A DNA stretch of 64,000 bases from Paramecium octaurelia (GCA_905182995.1 CAJJDP010000025.1:89138-153137), one strand, 5' to 3'; positions 34,290 through 46,421 are shown, counted from the stretch's first letter. Made by a program: numbers and translations. Notes: a model not told the origin generated them from the sequence alone.

Positions 34290-36065
34290 ATGCAAAATAA
34301 TCAATTCTCAAGTGTTTTTTGGAGAAAAGTGAGGGAAGATATGAGGATGGAAATACTCTTAGAAAAAAAGCCATTGAAGCAATTTAAATTATATGAATTG
34401 ACTGAAGATGAAATGAATATCAATTTAGATTAAGTTACACAATGGTAATTAATGAGTGAAAATGTAGGTCTCCAGATAATGAAAAGATTTACAAAAACAT
34501 CTCTGAAAATGGATTTGCTGATTTTATTTGCAATAAGGAATATATGATCGAAACATATACCAATATAGTATTTGATTCTGAAGATATAACATTGATGGAC
34601 AATCAATTGTTGCAATTCAAAAACTTGTAGTTATTACGATTAAATCATAACAAAATTGAAACTGTTCAACACTTACCCCAATAATTAGTTGAATTGCATC
34701 TCTTCAATAATCCAATTACAACATTGAATTTATTAAAGCATAACCTCCAATACTTAGGCTTAGGATATTGCTTATTGAATGATGATGCAATACAAACTAT
34801 CCCTAAGTTCTTACCCTAATTAATCGGATTGGATTTGGCTCATAATTAACTTTGTGATTTAGAGTATTCGGTGGAAGCATGTAAAAAAATATCCAATTTA
34901 AAAATGCTTTCCCTGTATGGTAATCCATTAGTGTTAATGCCTTAATACTTTATATATATAGTTGATAATCTATTGAATTTGAGAAATTTCGACGAATAGA
35001 GTTTTCTAGAGATTAAAAATAGGTTGGAATAAGCAGAAAAGGAAAAATAAGCAAAAAAATAGGAAGCCTTGAGGAAGCAATAGGAAGAATTTGAACTTTA
35101 ACAAAAACTGTTAGCTGATAAAAATAAAAAGGGTGGAAAACCAGGTAAGTAACCTGACCCAGTTGTGGTTCCATAACCTTAAGTTATAATACCTATTGAG
35201 GAACCTAAAATCAATTTAAATGAATTGAGATAATTCAAAATTTCCTTAAAAATATAAACTTTAGAAAATCTAGAAGGAATTCTATTAGATAAGTATACTT
35301 ACCCTTTGATGGAACAAAATAATAAACCCTTTTAAAGTAAATATGTTATTTCAACCAATTTATTTGGAGTTGAATTAAAGACTAAAGAAGTACTATATGA
35401 AACAGCAACGATCGAAAATGATATAGGCAGAATAGATTTTGAATTTTCATTTGAATAATGTTATAATCCTGAAGTCGATATTAGGGATGCAGTAGAGTAG
35501 GGCTTTTTAGTGTCGGTATCAGTTGAGGAACCAAAAATGTATATAGTATAAATTAAGGTTAATTATTTAGGCAGATGATGGAGAAAAAAAGCCAGTCTTG
35601 GGCTAAGATGAATTACCTGAACAATACGTACGAGTGTTGGGAGTGTGTAAAATTACTTGTGATTGGCTGAGAGGTTACAATAAATAATTTAATAAAAAAT
35701 ATCGATTATTTAAAGAAGAAACGAAAACCTCAGCTGAACATTGGTTTCCCTTAGAAAATGAATAGGAACTTGTGTAGACTAAGATGGAGATGATTTAGAA
35801 AGAAAAAGATGCCGAGTTAGAGGAGAAGAAGGCTTAACAGGCATTAATTGATTAAAAGAAAGAACAAAGTAAGGGGAAGGGAAAAGATGTTAAAAAGAAG
35901 GATGACAAGAAAAACGTGAAGAAGGGAAAAGATGAACCTGTATAAAAAGTAATAGGATAACTGGATTGGGAAGTGGATGGTAGATAGTATATATATGTAA
36001 ATGAAAAGAAAGTGCATAGAGCAACTGATATGTTATTGGCAATTGCCTTGGATTTAGGATATTGA
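34290..36065 (+). CDS. LRRC43: LRRC43-like leucine-rich-repeat protein
   Basis: 575 residues, introns at 34445-34467 and 35546-35570 (23 and 25 nt). Leucine-rich repeats at about residues 110-230 ('LLRLNHNKIETVQHLP', 'LVELHLFNNPITTLNLL', 'YLGLGYCLLNDDAIQTIP', 'LIGLDLAHNQLCDLEY', 'LKMLSLYGNPLVLMPQYF') are followed by 'NLRNFDEQSFLEIKNR' and a charged coiled coil. The rest holds a C2/immunoglobulin-like beta region and a Lys-rich KGK segment. Repeat spacing and the 'LGLGY...LGLDLAHN' wording are as in LRRC43, a ciliary protein of vertebrates and protists; this is by memory, not a search. Stop TGA 36063-36065. Confidence 0.75.
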
Positions 36066-36183
36066 TTTTCTTTGTCTTACATAATATTACATGGCCTAAT
36101 TAAATTTTAAATTTAACAATTAAAACAAGATGTTTACACTAAATCTAAATTTACAAATAGAGAATTAGACCAAAATTGTATAA

Positions 36184-36756
36184 TCATTCCATGCTTCCCT
36201 TTCTAGTTTATTCTGGATTCTTCAATAGGGGAATTACTATTTTAGGGCCTTCTTGGAATTTCTTGCATGTGGCTGCTTCTTTCAATTTATCTTGATAGAT
36301 TTTCTCGGCTAAGTATCTAATGATAAAAAATATAAGAGGATGTTTACATATGCAAACAAGAATTTCTAGGATTTGATTTCTTTGTCTTTTGTTTGTTATA
36401 TTCAATCAAATTCAAATATACTTATTTCTAAGCATTTCTGAGTATTTGCTATTTCAATTTGAGATCCCTACAATAGAAAATGGTAATTACCTGAGAATCA
36501 AATGAACATTAAAAATGTAGGGTTCTACTTAGGAATTTTCTAAATTTTTCGTTTGATGCCTCATAGGTTTAACTAATTTCTCTGCTTAATTTTTATTGTA
36601 AGAGATGATTTCGGAGACATTTTGATCTGGATTCTCTGGCATTCGAAAGGTGATTTGATTTGTTTCTATATTAAGGTGCAGAAATCTTTATACTTCTTCG
36701 CGCTTTTGCTTATTTTAGAAATTTAGCAGTTCTACTTTCTTTGGACTTGGCAGCAT
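36184..36756 (-). CDS. Unknown protein, about 151 residues; 5' end uncertain
   Basis: Best model starts at ATG 36756 ('MLPSPKK') and uses four introns (27, 23, 36 and 31 nt; the first pair at 36705-36731 and 36472-36494 approximately), giving 152 codons to TGA 36184-36186. Coding-like segments are 'REEVQRFLHLNIETNQITFR', 'PENPDQNVSEIISYNKNQAE' and 'YLAEKIYQDKLKEAATCKKF'. A further exon-like stretch opens at ATG 36863 ('MSSQDSDSEYQEFVTNFYDL') and probably belongs to the same gene, but no intron of ordinary size links it in frame. No family is recognised. It converges on the LRRC43-like gene with about 120 bases between stops. Confidence 0.5.
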
Positions 36757-36863
36757 AATCTAAATTGCTATTGATTCTCTTTACATTCATTTATGTCTTG
36801 AACTAAGTCGTAAAAGTTAGTAACAAACTCTTGGTATTCTGAATCACTGTCTTGAGAACTCAT

Positions 36864-37522
36864 ATATATAAATTTAATTTAATATATAGTTCATAAATAT
36901 GAATATCATTATCTCATCTTTTTTTAAATGATTTGAAGAATAATATCCAAGATTCTACAATGCCAATTATTAACTGTATGATTCGTCATTTAAAACCAAA
37001 AATTTGTAAATATTACATCATCAAAAAATCATTGATCCAGATATACACAAGAACTGAGAAAAACAGAAATCTAATTCCATCTGTTAAAGAGGAAAAGGAG
37101 AGATTATTGCCATAAAATAATTTAAAAAGTATAATTATATAAATTAACAGATAAATTTCTATTCATTAATTTTATTAATGCAATTATAAAAGAAATAAAT
37201 TATTTTGATTCGTTTAATCTATGATCAATTGGGTTTGTATCTGATTGAAAAGTTTTAGGGATAAAGAAAAGAATAAAACAATTTTTTATATTACGATAGT
37301 GTATATCTTTTCAAATTTACACAATAGAATTTTGATGGATAGTATTTAAAAATTTCTTATCAGTCTAAGTATGTTGTGGTTTGATTAAAAAATTCCATTT
37401 TGATTTACTATCATAAATCGCAATTAATAGTAAACAGTTATTCATCTTTAATTTGATATTTTCCAAATCATTAAATAAATCACTTTTTCTTTAAATATCA
37501 TAATTTGAATAGACAACGAAAA
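36864..37522. other. Intergenic stretch with one doubtful small frame
   Basis: About 660 bases between two divergent genes. A plus-strand frame from ATG 36960 ('MPIINCMIRHLKPKICKYYI') stays open to TGA 37206-37208 (82 codons), but the second half is low-complexity AT-rich sequence and two other frames are also partly open. Nothing else stands out; the DMT gene's promoter should lie in the last 300 bases. Confidence 0.4.
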
Positions 37523-38520
37523 ATGGAATATATAGTTACATAGATTGAGTATTTTACAAAATATCTTGAATCAAAATGGATCAGAAGTGCTCCTATCTTC
37601 TATGTAATGACAGGAATACTACTTAGTTCTATAAATTCCTTGTTAAGTAAAACTTTGGGAATGAATGCTAACCAAATTGTGTTTGGGAGAGGAATAATTG
37701 TGTGCATTATTGGAAAATTAGTTACACAATAGTAAAATATAAATTTATATGGGTTTGATGCTGGAATTTTTTAGAAGCTACTTCTCAGAAGTCTGATAGG
37801 GTGCTTTGCTACACTGTTATTCTATACAGGGTTGTTTTATGTCAATATTTCTGAGGCCTAAGTACTGATGTAAACTACATCATTTTGGACTACTATCTTG
37901 GGCATATATATTTTAAAAACAGAAAAATTTTCATGGAGACTGATGCTTAATTTTTTGTTTTGCTTTATGGGTATTATCTTATTAGTTCAACCTCCATTTT
38001 TAAGGAAATTAGCGGGTGAGTATGAAATTGCTGATGAAAAACAAAATTAATTTTTGGGGTGTTTAATTTTGCTCTTGTCTTCAATGTTATTTTCTCTTGT
38101 TTAGGTGCTGATTAAAAACTTATCTCATAATGTACTAAAATCACATAATATTAATAGGTCAATCAGTTGGTGATACCACAATATTTTAGTATAACTTCCA
38201 TCATTTTTTCCTCTTTTTTGGCTACGTGTAATCCAGATATGATTTGGAGAGTGCCAAGTGTAGGCGATTTGATTAAATTGTGCTTGATTGGAATAGTTTC
38301 ATATTTATAATAATTATTGATGAACAGAGCTTATATGAAAGGAAATTTAACAGAAATGGCAATGCTTGGTCAAACGTAATTAATATACGGCTACTTATTT
38401 GATATACTGAGAGGTGCTCATATATCATTTCTTAGTGTCTGTGGTTCAATTTTAATAGCAAGTTCTATATGTAAAAGAATTTTGGAGAAGAATAAGGTTT
38501 AGGATCAACTTTCTAAATGA
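37523..38520 (+). CDS. Drug/metabolite transporter superfamily (EamA/SLC35G-like) membrane protein
   Basis: 321 residues with about ten membrane helices and no signal peptide. The first EamA half includes 'PIFYVMTGILLSSINSLLSK', 'FGRGIIVCIIGK', 'GLFYVNISEAQVLMQTTSFW' and 'GIILLVQPPFL' (the last being a common DMT wording); the second half contains 'LMNRAYMKGNLTEMAMLGQT'. One intron at 38158-38189 (32 nt) joins the halves and makes 322 codons. Relatives move small metabolites or nucleotide sugars; the substrate cannot be predicted. The 3' part of this gene (from 37791) is repeated after the N at 39161; I regard this copy, with the intact 5' end, as the true one. Confidence 0.82.
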
Positions 38521-39160
38521 TTTGAATAGTATTTATTTAATGATTATATTTGAATAAATAAAATAAATATATGGTGTAGTTAAAGATTTTTAAAAGTTTA
38601 TTGAGTGAAATATTTATCTTACAAAAAATAATGTTGTAAAAAAATGATATAGAATTGAAAATTTCATGAGGGTACATTTTGAAAGTCTTCAATAATAAAG
38701 TCTTATTTGGGAATTTCCTAACTTAATCTTAGACTGAATGAAAGTTTGAACGATTTATGTAAGCTAGAATGCTTATGATCTTCGTTGCAATGGAAACTGT
38801 TTTCCAATTCGTATTTCAGGAATTTATTAGGGAATTGATAAGGTGCATTAGCAAAGTCTATTGAGTGTTCGACTTCAAAATCATCTTAATCATATTGAAA
38901 TGTAGTGAATTAGGAGAATTGCAGTTCCTGAGTCATTTGGGTAATGTTCATGATTATCAATGCCTCCTCTGATGATAACCTCTTGAGTGGATTTGATTCA
39001 AGTAAACCAAACAGAAGATTATTCAATTCATTAGAATATCCAGAAATAGAGAATTTAGGCAATTGACATTTTCGATTAAGAGAAAGTAATTCTTTGGTGT
39101 TTTCTGAATCGAAGAGCGACTTCCTAGTCATCCTAAGAATAATAAGAAATGGGTTTAATA
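37791..39160 (+). repeat. First copy of a 1,370-bp exact duplication flanking an N
   Basis: Bases 37791-39160 recur at 39162-40531, apparently without any difference in the lines compared, and are separated only by one N at 39161. The copy holds the 3' two thirds of the DMT gene and the 3' end of the minus-strand kinase gene. This is the signature of two contig ends that overlap but were not merged. Confidence 0.93.
38664..39160 (-). pseudogene. Kinase gene 3' fragment, truncated at the assembly gap (probable artefact)
   Basis: Identical to the C-terminal portion of the kinase at 40035-41486: last exon from 'MTRKSLFDSENTKELLSLNR' to TGA 38664-38666, cut at 39160 inside the last intron. There is no catalytic core in this copy. 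It most likely exists only because the overlapping contig ends were both kept. Confidence 0.85.
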
Positions 39161-39161
39161 N
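39161..39161. other. Assembly gap (single N)
   Basis: One undetermined base separates the two copies of the 1,370-bp duplication. The real gap size is probably negative, that is, the flanking contigs overlap. Confidence 0.95.
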
Positions 39162-39891
39162 GTCTGATAGGGTGCTTTGCTACACTGTTATTCTATACAG
39201 GGTTGTTTTATGTCAATATTTCTGAGGCCTAAGTACTGATGTAAACTACATCATTTTGGACTACTATCTTGGGCATATATATTTTAAAAACAGAAAAATT
39301 TTCATGGAGACTGATGCTTAATTTTTTGTTTTGCTTTATGGGTATTATCTTATTAGTTCAACCTCCATTTTTAAGGAAATTAGCGGGTGAGTATGAAATT
39401 GCTGATGAAAAACAAAATTAATTTTTGGGGTGTTTAATTTTGCTCTTGTCTTCAATGTTATTTTCTCTTGTTTAGGTGCTGATTAAAAACTTATCTCATA
39501 ATGTACTAAAATCACATAATATTAATAGGTCAATCAGTTGGTGATACCACAATATTTTAGTATAACTTCCATCATTTTTTCCTCTTTTTTGGCTACGTGT
39601 AATCCAGATATGATTTGGAGAGTGCCAAGTGTAGGCGATTTGATTAAATTGTGCTTGATTGGAATAGTTTCATATTTATAATAATTATTGATGAACAGAG
39701 CTTATATGAAAGGAAATTTAACAGAAATGGCAATGCTTGGTCAAACGTAATTAATATACGGCTACTTATTTGATATACTGAGAGGTGCTCATATATCATT
39801 TCTTAGTGTCTGTGGTTCAATTTTAATAGCAAGTTCTATATGTAAAAGAATTTTGGAGAAGAATAAGGTTTAGGATCAACTTTCTAAATGA
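39162..39891 (+). pseudogene. DMT transporter 3' fragment after the gap (probable artefact)
   Basis: Starts in mid-codon with the sequence found at 37791 and continues to the same TGA (39889-39891). The first about 90 residues, including helices 1-3 and the start codon, are missing. It is identical to the intact gene where both exist, so it is most simply an unmerged contig end and not a second gene. Confidence 0.85.
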
Positions 39892-40531
39892 TTTGAATAG
39901 TATTTATTTAATGATTATATTTGAATAAATAAAATAAATATATGGTGTAGTTAAAGATTTTTAAAAGTTTATTGAGTGAAATATTTATCTTACAAAAAAT
40001 AATGTTGTAAAAAAATGATATAGAATTGAAAATTTCATGAGGGTACATTTTGAAAGTCTTCAATAATAAAGTCTTATTTGGGAATTTCCTAACTTAATCT
40101 TAGACTGAATGAAAGTTTGAACGATTTATGTAAGCTAGAATGCTTATGATCTTCGTTGCAATGGAAACTGTTTTCCAATTCGTATTTCAGGAATTTATTA
40201 GGGAATTGATAAGGTGCATTAGCAAAGTCTATTGAGTGTTCGACTTCAAAATCATCTTAATCATATTGAAATGTAGTGAATTAGGAGAATTGCAGTTCCT
40301 GAGTCATTTGGGTAATGTTCATGATTATCAATGCCTCCTCTGATGATAACCTCTTGAGTGGATTTGATTCAAGTAAACCAAACAGAAGATTATTCAATTC
40401 ATTAGAATATCCAGAAATAGAGAATTTAGGCAATTGACATTTTCGATTAAGAGAAAGTAATTCTTTGGTGTTTTCTGAATCGAAGAGCGACTTCCTAGTC
40501 ATCCTAAGAATAATAAGAAATGGGTTTAATA
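39162..40531 (+). repeat. Second copy of the 1,370-bp exact duplication
   Basis: Offset from the first copy by 1,371 bases. This copy continues beyond 40531 into the complete kinase gene, whereas the first copy continues upstream into the complete DMT gene; each unique flank belongs to a different contig. Confidence 0.93.
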
Positions 40532-41486
40532 CATTCTGTAGAGCATAACACCTATACCAAACATGTCAACTTTTGATGTGAATCGAAATTATCCCTAACT
40601 GGATTCTTTGTATTAAAGGATTTCAGGTGCAATGTACCCTGGTGTTCCACAGATGGCAAAAGGTGTGAATACTGTGGAGGGGATGGCCAGACCAAAATCA
40701 ATAATCTTCAAATTTTGAACACATTGTTTAGTGGATAATACAATATTTTCCAATTTGATATCTCTATGAATGTAGTTATTTGAATGAATGTATTGAATTC
40801 CTTAGAGTAGTTACTAAATATGATAGATGAATTACTGCCAAAATGGTGCGAATCATCTCTTCAGAGAGTGGTTTTGATTATGATTTGAGGAATTTGTGAA
40901 GTGTGTCTCCTTGGAGATATTCGAAAATTAGATAATAAGTAGACTCACCTTCAAAAATATCTAGCAATTAAATCACATTTTGATGATTCAACAAGGATCT
41001 CAGGATGGTAATTTCACTTATAAGTCGATTTAAACGATCTGGAGTCTTCTTTTTAGTGATGTAATCTTTGCTTATACATTTTGCAGCATATTTAACTTTA
41101 CTCTAATCCAATATAGTGATGACTTTGCTGGAAGCTCCTGATCCAATTAGTTCGGATGACTGATAAAAACTGGATATGCTGTGATTGAATATTTTGTTAG
41201 TAAGCAATTGCTTTATTTTCTATAAATTCTCATGCTTACCTGCAAACCATTTGATATTATTATTGTATTTGATTCCGAATTCAATGATCTCTTGTTTCTC
41301 ATTCAATTTCCAACTTATGCGATTGGTTAGATTTAAAGCTATCTCGTATTTCGCTGGGTGCCTATTCTTAAGATGAATGTAGATGAATACTTCTTGCCCA
41401 ATTAAGATTCGATCCTCATAGAATTGTAGTTAATAATATTTGTCAATGAGTAAGTGTTTCCTGATAACTTGACATTCGAACATCAT
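40035..41486 (-). CDS. Serine/threonine protein kinase with N-terminal PH-like region
   Basis: 466 residues, introns at 40504-40532 and 40814-40835 (29 and 22 nt). Tandem ATG codons at 41486 and 41483 give 'MMFECQVIRKHLLIDKYYQL'. Residues 1-105 form a beta-rich region ending 'WFAGKHENLQKIKQLL', which resembles a PH-type module often fused to ciliate kinases. The kinase domain follows with all catalytic motifs: glycine loop GSGASSKV, ATP-binding Lys in YAAKCI, catalytic YIHRDIKLEN, DFG in IDFGLA, and GTPGYIAPEI. It belongs to the CAMK/AGC-like group; a closer assignment is not safe. The C-terminal 70 residues are acidic and unrelated. Its 3' end is duplicated by the assembly artefact upstream. 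Confidence 0.88.
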
Positions 41487-41528
41487 ATGAACTATAAATA
41501 AATATTAGAATTAAATTATCAAAATAAA

Positions 41529-44177
41529 TCAAAACTATCTTCTCATTGGTTATCCATATTGGCCATCTTATTGGTCAGGCATTTATTAACCCATATTCCT
41601 CGGCCCCAACAACATATTGTTATGTCTCTCCTCCCTTTATCTTTGCATTTAATCATAACTTTCTTTAGCCCGTTTTGCATTTTCGCTGCTCTCAGCAATC
41701 TTTATCTTGAGTTCCTCTATCTCTTATGATATCTATTAATCTCTTTGTTTATTGAATTGAATTTTTTTATTCACTGCATCTCTCTTAATCGCAAGTGAGT
41801 TGTTGATTGCCTCCCTCCTTTTTCTCAGTTCCTCCTTCCTTTTGGTCTCCTTCTCATTTCTGTAATTCTGCAGAATGTTGCAAACCTTCTCACACCAACC
41901 CTCCACCATCTATTGAAACATTGTAACAAATTGTCGTTCTCCGTCAAAACTATCCAGATAAATAATTTTAAATACAAAGCTGCCATCTCTCTGCCACTAT
42001 AGAGTGGATATAACATTGGTTCATCTATCCTCTCATCCTTGGAATTGGCTTTCAAATTTGCTTCCTCTAATTTGGCTTTTTCCTCTTCTGTTGCTTCAAA
42101 GTTGTCAAGTAGGTAATACATATCTTTTTTCTCTTTCACCATATTTTCTATAGGCAAATCCTTTGTATTATTTGGTTAGATAGCAGTTGCTCCTCTTATG
42201 TACAATAAAAAGATTTCATAAATAACAGAGTTTATTGTCTTTATATTGATTCTTACTGGATCAGTGAGATTAAAATTTTTAGGTACAAATTGTGGTTTAC
42301 TTAGCAACCTATATAATAAGACCTTCACTATCATTGATACCACAATCATCATGAATTATTTCTTCTGTTCCATATTTTTCAACGATCCATGATATGTGAA
42401 ATTCAACCTATTGATTTCAAATCTCAGATGTTAACTGTCCATTAGATATGCATATTCACATGTGATGCTGTTCAAGTAAACTAACATATTCTCAGTAAAA
42501 TCAGTTTCATTCGCATTGTCAGTCACACCATCAAATACTTTCTTTAGGATCTCCTTTAATTTTTTGATATTCTGATTCATTTGATTGGGCGAAATCTTTT
42601 ACTTTGGTTTTGGAACTATCTAAATATTTAGTTTAGGTTGAAGAATCTCTTCGATAACAGTTTTCAACACCCTCAGATAGAAACTATGAGTATCGTCCAT
42701 GAATTTTTGGAGAATCTCAGGTCCCTCCTTATTAACGAAATCTTTCTTGGCTTTTATTATCTTCTTCATTTCTCTGTACTTCCAAACATAGAAAAATAAT
42801 ATAATGAAGCACAAATATAGTTTCCTCTTTCCTCGAGTTCTGTTATTAGAATAAAAAGAATACTGTATCAATTTTTTTAATTAGATTTTGTCATCTGTTG
42901 GATCGTAAGTAGGAGGCGGTGGAATTGGCCTTGGTTTTAGTATTCTTGGCTTTTATACTACTCTGGGCTCCGGATCGCTTTCTTCACTCGTAAAAGAATC
43001 CACTTCTGCTTGATCATTAATAATTTCCTCCAAATCTAATTATTTCTTATTCTTTTTGTTCTTCTTTCTCTGATTTGTTATTTTCTTAAATTTAAATTGT
43101 TTTTATTACAAGTTGCTTTAACATCCTCAACATTTACAATGTTTGCTACTTTGATTTTTATTTTTCAGGATATGGCATCGTTGGAAATTATTGTTAATAT
43201 AAATTCTATTATTAAAAATAAGGTTGATACTAATAACCTGGAGGAGGTTTAAATTATTAACCTTATCTCATGTGAGGAGGTACTTCATCATACATATCAT
43301 TATAAAAGGCATCTTAAGCATTCTAAACTTCCAATTTCTTCATTCTCTCCAAGAGTTTCTGCTTCTCATCCTGACTCTCCTTCTCCCTCTATGATGCCAT
43401 GTTTTTTGTTAATTTTTCCAGAACTTCATTTTATCTCGCAATATAATCGATGATCCTATTCTTCGGTTGTTCCTGCAATTCAGGAGGCTGTTGAGTGGTT
43501 TGATTCACAGTCACACCCATCTGCCCATTAATAAGCAACTTCTCTTAATTTTTGATCTATTGATTTGGCGAATTAAATTATTAATTGAATGGAAGTTGTG
43601 GTGGCTGCTATAGAGGAAATTATTGTTATTGCATAGGGAATTACTATTATTAAAAAGGGAGTTATGGTTATTGAAAAGGAAATTATGGCTACTACATAGG
43701 GAATTACGGTTGTTGCATTGGAAATTACGGTTGTTGCATTGGTAATTATGGTTGTTGCATTGGAAATTGTTAAGGCATAGGCATTATAGGCATAGATCTC
43801 TAATCCCTTGGCTAAGAGTTTGGCATAAGCGGATCGAATGGACTCATCCCAAAATTTTACCCTAGTAACTATTAACCAAAATTGGCTAGACTATTAGTAG
43901 TTGTCATTGATTATTATGTTGCATTTGTAGAACCAAAAAACTAATCTAGACCCTCCAGACCGCTTCTTTTATCTCCTTTATTCATACTGCCAATCAGTAA
44001 CAAATTCATCATATCCAACTCTCTTGATCTTGGTCTTCTATTTGTGGTTTCACCAGGCCTAACTAATTAATCGTAATCGTTCATAAAAGAATTCAGTTAC
44101 GATGGTGGAGATACCATTTGCATTGCAGGATTATTGAAACTTTGTTGACCAGCACTTTAAAATGGTGTTTATCTCAT
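41529..44177 (-). CDS. Q/P-rich repeat protein with conserved helical C-terminal half, 860 residues
   Basis: The N-terminal about 350 residues are low complexity, with a block of short repeats of the type QFPMQQP/QLPFQQP encoded at about 43605-43790 and other Gln/Asn/Met-rich stretches. A coiled coil follows ('EKQKLLERMKKLEV'), then a Pro-rich linker ('KPRPIPPPPTYDPTDD'), a membrane-like segment ('KLYLCFIILFFYVWKYREMK') and a globular helical region ('MLVYLNSITCEYAYLMDSQH', 'MIVVSMIVKVLLYRLLSKPQ'), ending in a charged coiled coil. Introns at 43085-43109 (25 nt) and 41910-41950 (41 nt, unusually long) give an exact 861 codons. The family is unrecognised; it is one of the many large ciliate cytoskeletal-type proteins. 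Confidence 0.72.
43605..43790 (-). repeat. Short in-frame tandem repeats encoding gluten-like QFPMQQP units
   Basis: About eight units of 21-24 bp, minus-strand consensus encoding Pro-Met-Gln-Gln-Pro-Gln-Phe. On the plus strand they appear as GTTGTTGCATTGGAAATTACG and close variants, three of which stand in a row at about 43700-43770. Gln is encoded by a mix of CAA, TAA and TAG between units. Confidence 0.8.
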
Positions 44178-44393
44178 TAAATTTAGAATATTATAAGTTA
44201 TATATATTACTAATTATTATTATACACTTGTACTATTCATTTTTTATCAATCTTAATGATTTCTTGAATTTTTCCATCTATCTTAAATTACTGAAGATAG
44301 TCCGTGCATCCAATAAGGATATATAAATTCATTTCCTTAAAAACTCTTGGATTGTGAGTTTAATGCATTATGAATGATAAATTAAATTATTAA

Positions 44394-45812
44394 ATGGAAT
44401 TAGAAAAAACTTTATATAGAGTTCAAGAACGAATTTTGAATTATGGATATGTTCCTTAATTCACAAATATTTGCAGCATTTTTTTGTTAAGCATGGCATC
44501 AATACACTTGCTTATAATTTGGAGATTGAGTTACAGGAATATTAATTAAATCGAATTTGATCAAAATCATAAGGACTATCTCTACAATTATAAGATAGTC
44601 GAGGGTGACAGTACATTGCTAACAATGAAATATTCTAGCACCCCTGAATTATTGCACTTAAGAACGGAACTACTAGAATAGCACAATTTCACAATTAAAA
44701 ACATTACTGTAGAATATAATAGTCTTTTTGAAAGTAGGTTTTAAGCGTTGCTTTCTTAGTCGATTAATTTGGAAACTTTATTCCTGCATGATGTCGCCTA
44801 CTCAATAAATTCAAATATTTATGTGAAAAATAACTCTACAAATCATACATTCCATTGGAGATAAAAATAAGATGTAGCTCAAAATTACACTCAAAAAATA
44901 TCTAAAACTTTATGGGAATTCTTTGTCATCACTTTAGGGCTGTTCATCTCTTCAGCTGTTTCGTCACTCTATATTAAAATCACAATTATTTGTGCTCCAG
45001 TCATCATCATCATTATGCGTAACACATTATTATCATTATCAATTCTAGTTGAAGTATCTTATATCTTTGGCAATAGACAAATATTCCCAATATTTTTGGC
45101 ACGAGCATTCCCCTGGATAGGACTATATTTAAATATTCTGGATAGAACACAACGCTCAAAGAAATAACTTATCATAGCTTTTACTTTAATGCTATTCCTA
45201 ATTTATTTCATTTACTTGTCCTCAATCTTTATTGGAAGCTACCTATTGTTTAAGGCTTAAGTTCCCTATGGTTTGGAGGATAATTTTTTTGGGTATCTAT
45301 CATTTTAGAATTCTAAAGTTTAGTTACAGTCAGTGAATTTGCCTCCCTATTGTTTTTGAGAACACGGACCTCTTTGTACTTTTTACCAAAATTTACTATC
45401 ATATTCTATTACCTATTCCTATGGTATGTTAGATCTACAAGTAAAATCACAACATTCATATTAGCCTATGGTTTCTATTCACTTGCAATGCTTACACTAT
45501 CTTATGCATGTTTCGGAACATTCTGCTTATTTATTTTCATCTATGAAATCCCGAGTTTAGAATGGAACCCTCTATCATTTTATACGCCAACACTTGATAG
45601 GCCTCGCTGCTACTATTTACCTGTATTTTCAATGAATTGGGTTAATGAATTGCCATAACTGTGGACCATGTTTTACCCTTTGCATGGAAGAAGGTACATT
45701 ATGCATATATTTAATCAATAGATATTTTCAAATTTAAAATTTAGCCTTGGTAGATCGAAACTTTCCACTTCTCAACAATCTCTTAGATATTGAAATGCAA
45801 GAATAATAGTGA
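44394..45812 (+). CDS. Membralin-like (TMEM259) multi-pass membrane protein
   Basis: 450 residues. The N-terminus has one membrane helix ('ICSIFLLSMASIHLLIIW' pattern) followed by a luminal domain of about 150 residues with several N-x-S/T sites, then four to five helices including 'LWEFFVITLGLFISSAVSSL' and 'FTLMLFLIYFIYLSSIFIGS'. After an intron at 45271-45308 (38 nt) comes 'TVSEFASLLFLRTRTSLYFL', a wording I associate with membralin, then 'LEWNPLSFYTP'. A second intron, 45694-45721 (28 nt), leads to the ending 'LDIEMQEQQ'. The spliced length is 451 codons. Membralin in animals takes part in ER-associated degradation; the link is by memory of the family pattern and moderately certain. Confidence 0.62.
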
Positions 45813-46421
45813 GTTATTTTAAATATTCAATTGAATGCGTCTTATTTAATCGTTAGATTTTTTTTTAATCCTATATTGCATAAATAAGGAGAACTGATTG
45901 GTTTATTGGTTTTGCATTTTAATTGAGATCGTATGATTTAGAATTATTCCAATATTCATTTATTCCCTAAATTAGTAAAAAATGTTATTGCTTTAGTTTT
46001 TTATAAAGCAATATAAAATAAATAATACTGCAGCATAAAAAATAAAAGTTAATTCCTTAATTCTTGATTCTTAATAAATATGGAAGCTGAATACAATAGT
46101 AATGATATGTGATTAGCATTTCTTTTGTATTAAACGAGTTTTGATAATTAATTATGACTAATGTTTGAAAAACGTTTATGCATATATTTCTAAATTCTTA
46201 ATAATTTTATTATATTATATTTATAATGTAGATCAAATTAGTTCATAATTTCAAAATAGATGATGTTTTGATATGTTAAATTAATAATCATATATTTCAA
46301 ATTGATTAACTATTTAAATATTCAAATAAACAACTATTTTATATCGTTTTCTTGAAAAGATACTCTACTTCTCAATGTTGAAAAAGGAATCAATTATTAG
46401 TTCATATTTCTTAATATAATT
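45813..46421. other. Intergenic, AT-rich
   Basis: About 610 bases between two convergent 3' ends. It contains long A/T runs. I see no open frame of note and no RNA gene. Confidence 0.5.

Noticed and set aside
39162..40531. Recent tandem gene duplication of a transporter-kinase pair
   Set aside because: No difference between copies was seen, an N sits at the joint, and the copy edges lie inside genes; unmerged contig overlap is simpler.
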